From Apostichopus japonicus (lineage: Eukaryota; Echinodermata; Holothuroidea; Aspidochirotida; Stichopodidae), in the NCBI RefSeq assembly GCF_037975245.1, contig NC_092572.1, positions 374,001 to 438,000 of the forward strand: DNA of 64,000 nt, in the 5' to 3' direction; not shown here. The text below holds more notes on this DNA, generated by a model. That model worked only from the letters and a program-made list of their open reading frames with translations. It searched no databases and was not told the DNA's origin. How positions within the stretch are numbered: position 1 is the first letter of the stretch.

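Noticed and set aside
61154-63422. A missing exon with a normal P-loop hidden in intron 41
   Set aside because: The intron is almost entirely the 47-bp array, the non-repeat ends hold no GxxGxGK frame, and the spacing from YGFEYLG to FFNCS is already that of a complete AAA1.
1585-64000. A decayed pseudogene
   Set aside because: All 43 exons join in frame with GT-AG borders and no stop, and conserved motifs persist outside the ATP-binding residues. This is loss of catalysis, not general decay.

Overview
This window is animal nuclear DNA. It is AT-rich, has many short exons with GT-AG introns, and carries no prokaryotic signals. It holds the 5' half of one very large plus-strand gene: 43 coding exons from an ATG at 1585 to the right edge, where the gene continues. 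The exons join without a frame break into 2,315 complete codons. The protein is a dynein heavy chain. The order is an axonemal-type N-terminus, the DHC_N1 tail (about residues 180-800), a middle tail, the DHC_N2 linker (about 1370-1990) and the start of the AAA1 motor module (from about 2200). The organism cannot be named from the sequence. A marine invertebrate deuterostome or a lophotrochozoan would fit, and amphioxus is one candidate because minisatellites spanning exon-intron boundaries have, as I recall, been described there.

The most notable protein feature is AAA1. In dyneins this is the main ATPase site, yet here both nucleotide motifs are lost while the surrounding fold and spacing are kept. 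The P-loop region reads GSNPICRAET where GPAGTGKTET is expected, and the Walker B region reads CLNNLN where CFDEFN is expected. The exons are intact and in frame, so this looks like a maintained pseudo-ATPase dynein, most likely an ortholog of DNHD1, rather than a dead gene. Four Ser/Arg-rich, probably disordered insertions (exons 20-21, 30, 35-36, 37-39) also set it apart from ordinary axonemal dyneins and lengthen the region before AAA1 by roughly 300 residues.

Coding sequence is only about 7 kb of the 64 kb. About 40 kb (hand tally) is tandem repeat, and about 31 of 42 introns carry an array. The largest are a 121-bp unit with about 77 copies in intron 8, a 58-bp unit with 63 copies in intron 18, two related 32-bp families in intron 17, a roughly 98-bp unit in intron 19, a 44-bp unit in intron 33, a 73-bp unit in intron 37 and a 47-bp unit in intron 41. 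Many arrays or duplications start at an exon edge and copy a true splice site together with nearby exon bases (exons 3, 4, 13, 18, 24, 25, 28, 33, 39, 42). Several others carry a good donor-like motif in every unit. The gene therefore contains hundreds of decoy splice sites. One duplication (exon 33) creates a second identical donor exactly 72 bp downstream, in frame and without a stop.

Layout: 1-1545 is upstream sequence with one unassigned 94-codon ORF; 1546-8959 holds exons 1-8; 9070-18365 is the 121-bp array; 18659-30754 holds exons 9-18; 30740-37495 holds two long arrays around exon 19; 38166-51984 holds exons 20-33; 52552-55111 is the 44-bp array; 55585-61153 holds exons 34-41; 61340-63380 is the 47-bp array; 63423-64000 holds exons 42-43 (AAA1). 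Minor content includes a degraded LINE reverse-transcriptase C-terminus in intron 6 (minus strand), a dispersed inverted-repeat element in intron 10 and a possible tRNA-like SINE fragment in intron 33.
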